Origin: Betaproteobacteria bacterium
GTDB taxonomy: Bacteria; Acidobacteriota; Terriglobia; Acidiferrales; UBA7541
NCBI GenBank assembly: GCA_903970165.1
Contig: CAJCHZ010000056.1
Coordinates: forward strand, 81,628-145,627
Length of the DNA stretch: 64,000 nt
Direction of reading: 5' to 3'
Below, one piece after another: positions 61,861-64,000 of the stretch (the first letter of the stretch is position 1; every line of letters starts with the position of its first letter). The position numbers and the translations under genes are program-made. Below the pieces are notes generated by a model. That model was not told the DNA's origin, ran no database searches, and was given only the letters and a program-made list of their open reading frames with translations.

Positions 61861-63672
61861 ATGTTTCAGCGAAAAGTCCTATGCGCAGTCCTCATGATCT
61901 GCCCCGTATGGCTATCGGCACCGCGTTGCGTTCGCGCGCAGCAAACCTACGCCGTCATCACGCAGAACAGCGTCTCGATGAAAACGCGTGACGGCGTTAC
62001 ACTCCGTTCCGACATTTACCGTCCGAGGGCTGACGGAACATTTCCGGTCATCCTCATGCGCACGCCCTACGACAAAAGCGTGGGCTGGGCGGCGGCGCCA
62101 GCGTATCAAATTGCCACGCACGGCTACGTCGTGATCGTCCAAGATGTTCGTGGGCGCTACGAATCGGAAGGCGAGTGGTATCCGTTTCGGCACGAATCGG
62201 CGGACGGCTACGATGCCGTCGAATGGGCTGCTGCGCTGCCATTCTCGAATGGCAAGGTGGGCATGACGGGAGGATCCTACGTCGGCGCGACACAGCTGCT
62301 CGCCGCTATTGCTCATCCTCCGCATCTTGCAGGAATCTGCCCAGTGGACACGGCCAGCAATTATCACGATGGCTGGACGTATCAGGGCGGAGCGCTGGAG
62401 CAATGGTTCGACCAAAATTGGACGACGCAACTTGCGACGAACACGCTGTGGCGATTGATTGAGAAGGACACCAACGCTCTGCTGGGCGCGCCCACGCTGC
62501 CGCTCACTCACTACCCGGCGTTCAATTATGCGGCACTTCCAGCGGGCGCCGACTCGACGGCCCAACTTGCGCCGTACTACCTCGATTGGCTGGCGCATCC
62601 CTCCTATGATGCGTATTGGAAGCAGTGGTCGATCGAGGAGCATTTCTCGGACATTCGGGTTCCGGCTCTGCACATCGGCGCCTGGTACGATATTTTTTTG
62701 ACTGGTACGTTGCGCAATTACATGGGAATCAAGGCGCGCGGCGGTTCGGACGCGGCACGCAACGGCCAGCGGCTGCTGGTGCAGATCGGTGGGCACGCCG
62801 GGTTTGGGCGACATATCGGCGATTTGGAATTCGGCGAAGAAGCGATTAAATTTTCTTCCACGGAGGTCGTGCTTGCCTGGTACGACTATCTTTTCAAGGG
62901 CGCGCAGAACGAGTTTGCGGATGCGGGCAAGCCGGTGCATGTTTTTGTGATGGGCGAGAATACGTACCACCAGGAATCAGATTGGCCTCCCCCGCAAGCC
63001 AAAGCCACTCGTTACTTTCTGCATTCCGGCGGCTCGGCCAATTCCCTGCATGGCGATGGTGGACTCTCCCTGGCGCCACCGAAAAAAGAAGCCCCGGATA
63101 AATTCACGTACGATCCAGCTAACCCCGTGCACAGCATCGGCGGTTCGCTCTGCTGCGACATGGAGCACTACGAACCGGGTCCTCGCGATCAGCGTGCGGC
63201 GGAAAATCGCGACGACGTTCTTGTCTATTCCAGCAAGCCGCTGACCGAGGATTTGGAGGTCACTGGACCGGTCACGCTGGAGCTGTGGGCAAAATCTTCT
63301 GCGGTGGACACCGACTTCACGGCGAAGCTTGTGGACGTCTCGCCCGCTGGCTTTGCCACAAATCTCACCGACGGAATTCTCCGGATGCGTTATCGCGATT
63401 CACAGGAGAAGCCCGAGCTGATGAATCCCGATCAGGTTTACAAAATCTCAGTGGACCTCTGGGCTACGGGCAACGTCTTTAAGAAGGGCCACATACTTCG
63501 CCTAGAGGTTTCGAGTAGCAATTTTCCACGCTTTGACCGCAACCTGAACACCGGCGCGGATCAAGCGACGAGCCACGAGTTTGTCTCGGCGGCCAACACG
63601 ATCTTGCACGACGCCGAACATCCGTCGGCGATCTTGATTCCTGTGATTCCAGCCGGAGCCGCCGCACAATAA
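61861..63672 (+). CDS. Exported CocE/NonD-family hydrolase (X-Pro dipeptidyl-peptidase S15 fold)
   Basis: A 603-residue secreted serine hydrolase. Signal peptide to RCVRAQQT; ATG at 61861 with AAGGAG upstream. The alpha/beta-hydrolase domain has YRPRADGTFPVILMRTPYDK, the nucleophile in GMTGGSYVGATQ, a helical cap (about 170-270), a likely acid in HIGAWYDIF and the His in IGGHAGFGRH. The C-terminal jelly-roll (PepX_C, about 420-600) has LEVTGPVTLELWAKS. Members hydrolyse esters (cocaine esterase), amides or acyl-peptides; the glutaryl-7-ACA acylases are close. It might remove acyl groups from the substrate of this locus. Confidence 0.9.
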   Translation: MFQRKVLCAVLMICPVWLSAPRCVRAQQTYAVITQNSVSMKTRDGVTLRSDIYRPRADGTFPVILMRTPYDKSVGWAAAPAYQIATHGYVVIVQDVRGRYESEGEWYPFRHESADGYDAVEWAAALPFSNGKVGMTGGSYVGATQLLAAIAHPPHLAGICPVDTASNYHDGWTYQGGALEQWFDQNWTTQLATNTLWRLIEKDTNALLGAPTLPLTHYPAFNYAALPAGADSTAQLAPYYLDWLAHPSYDAYWKQWSIEEHFSDIRVPALHIGAWYDIFLTGTLRNYMGIKARGGSDAARNGQRLLVQIGGHAGFGRHIGDLEFGEEAIKFSSTEVVLAWYDYLFKGAQNEFADAGKPVHVFVMGENTYHQESDWPPPQAKATRYFLHSGGSANSLHGDGGLSLAPPKKEAPDKFTYDPANPVHSIGGSLCCDMEHYEPGPRDQRAAENRDDVLVYSSKPLTEDLEVTGPVTLELWAKSSAVDTDFTAKLVDVSPAGFATNLTDGILRMRYRDSQEKPELMNPDQVYKISVDLWATGNVFKKGHILRLEVSSSNFPRFDRNLNTGADQATSHEFVSAANTILHDAEHPSAILIPVIPAGAAAQ

Positions 63673-64000
63673 TGAATGCGCTCGGAAATCGGCGAGGCGT
63701 GCTGAGGCCCAAGGGCCAGGGTTTGGAAGAGCGGAACAAGCCCGGACTAAACCTGCTGAGGTAGGTTGGAACGCAATGTGAGCGAGCCGTCATCGTTTAG
63801 CTTCTGGTGACAAGCCCAGCGCACGGAATAGCGCACTCCCTTTACCTCTATCTCAGCTCTAAGCCTGAATTCCGAAATTGAAGGCGGTTTCATCGAGATT
63901 CCTTGGTCTATTTTGGTTCAGGTTGCTGTTTCTGGATGCAACTTCGGCGAAGTTGCGGTGCCGTAAGCTAAGACATTCTCCAGCAACGGGATGCGCCGTT
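63673..64000. other. 3' end of window, no large gene
   Basis: Apart from one possible small minus-strand gene (63747-63893) I see no gene, RNA or clear terminator in the last 328 bp. Confidence 0.5.
63747..63893 (-). CDS. Possible small protein, 48 residues
   Basis: An ATG at 63893 with AAGGAA six nt upstream opens a 48-codon frame ending at TAG 63747. The product alternates hydrophobic and polar residues (FRLRAEIEVKGVRYSVRW) like a small beta protein and contains one Cys. I do not recognise it. The ribosome site and sensible composition are its only support. Confidence 0.35.
   Translation of the reverse strand: MKPPSISEFRLRAEIEVKGVRYSVRWACHQKLNDDGSLTLRSNLPQQV

Noticed and set aside
1..64000. 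CRISPR arrays, tRNA/rRNA genes, insertion sequences, prophage
   Set aside because: I looked for regular spaced repeats, tRNA-like arms in the gaps, transposase motifs and phage genes and saw none; without a covariance search a small RNA could still be missed.

Overview
The window looks like a chromosomal segment of a soil-type Acidobacteriota (Terriglobia-like) genome. The support is moderately high GC, two very large Oar-like TonB-dependent receptors with an N-terminal carboxypeptidase-regulatory domain, many Tat- or Sec-exported enzymes, PQQ- and FAD-linked periplasmic dehydrogenases, and a DinB/MarC/serine-hydrolase/M1-peptidase complement typical of that phylum. Assignment is by gene style only. 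I see no rRNA, tRNA, CRISPR array, insertion sequence or phage gene.

Layout. 1-7.9 kb: 3' part of a sensor kinase, a lipoprotein solute-binding protein without permeases, then on the minus strand hpt, a GAF-GAF-SpoIIE phosphatase and lysA (last two overlapping by 4 nt), then DinB and MarC genes. 8-22 kb: a peptide/D-amino-acid block. It holds a membrane-tailed serine hydrolase, an exported M1 aminopeptidase, an N-acylamino-acid racemase with its GNAT N-acyltransferase and, divergently, a TonB receptor followed by two exported D-aminoacylase-like amidohydrolases. The divergent region carries a good sigma70 promoter flanked by inverted repeats. 22-31 kb: fhs, a Tat-exported class V PLP enzyme, a VOC protein, a GMC oxidoreductase with its subunit 3, a cytochrome c/PQQ sugar dehydrogenase fusion, a PEBP-like protein and an M24 peptidase. 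31.5-37.1 kb: a respiratory formate dehydrogenase operon (fdhA-B-C-E order of transcription) whose catalytic subunit is read through an in-frame UGA as selenocysteine.

37.5-46 kb: an exported alpha/beta hydrolase, a lipoprotein GH36-like glycosidase, and a minus-strand operon (tagatose-bisphosphate aldolase, tagatose-6-P/1-phosphofructokinase, DeoR repressor, AgaS-like SIS protein, PfkB kinase) that reads as cytosolic galactosamine/tagatose-6-phosphate catabolism. Its promoter is overlaid by four CTTTC-like repeats at exact 10-bp spacing.

46-63.7 kb: about 17 kb of plus-strand genes with short gaps or overlaps: TonB receptor, TPR protein, CBM9-like protein, Tat-exported SelA-like PLP lyase, exported protein with three tandem RidA domains, di-heme cytochrome c, membrane-anchored RraA-like protein, PQQ dehydrogenase, exported RidA, second Tat-exported SelA-like PLP lyase, MFS transporter and exported CocE-type hydrolase. 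SelA-like lyases and RidA proteins are paired twice, in opposite order. I infer an extracytoplasmic pathway in which a sugar or amino-sugar is oxidised by the PQQ enzyme, deaminated/dehydrated by PLP lyases, the enamine/imine is hydrolysed by RidA domains, the product is possibly cleaved by the RraA-like protein, and the organic acid is imported by the MFS carrier. This is the strongest candidate for an undescribed system here; the chemistry is inferred, the gene arrangement is seen.
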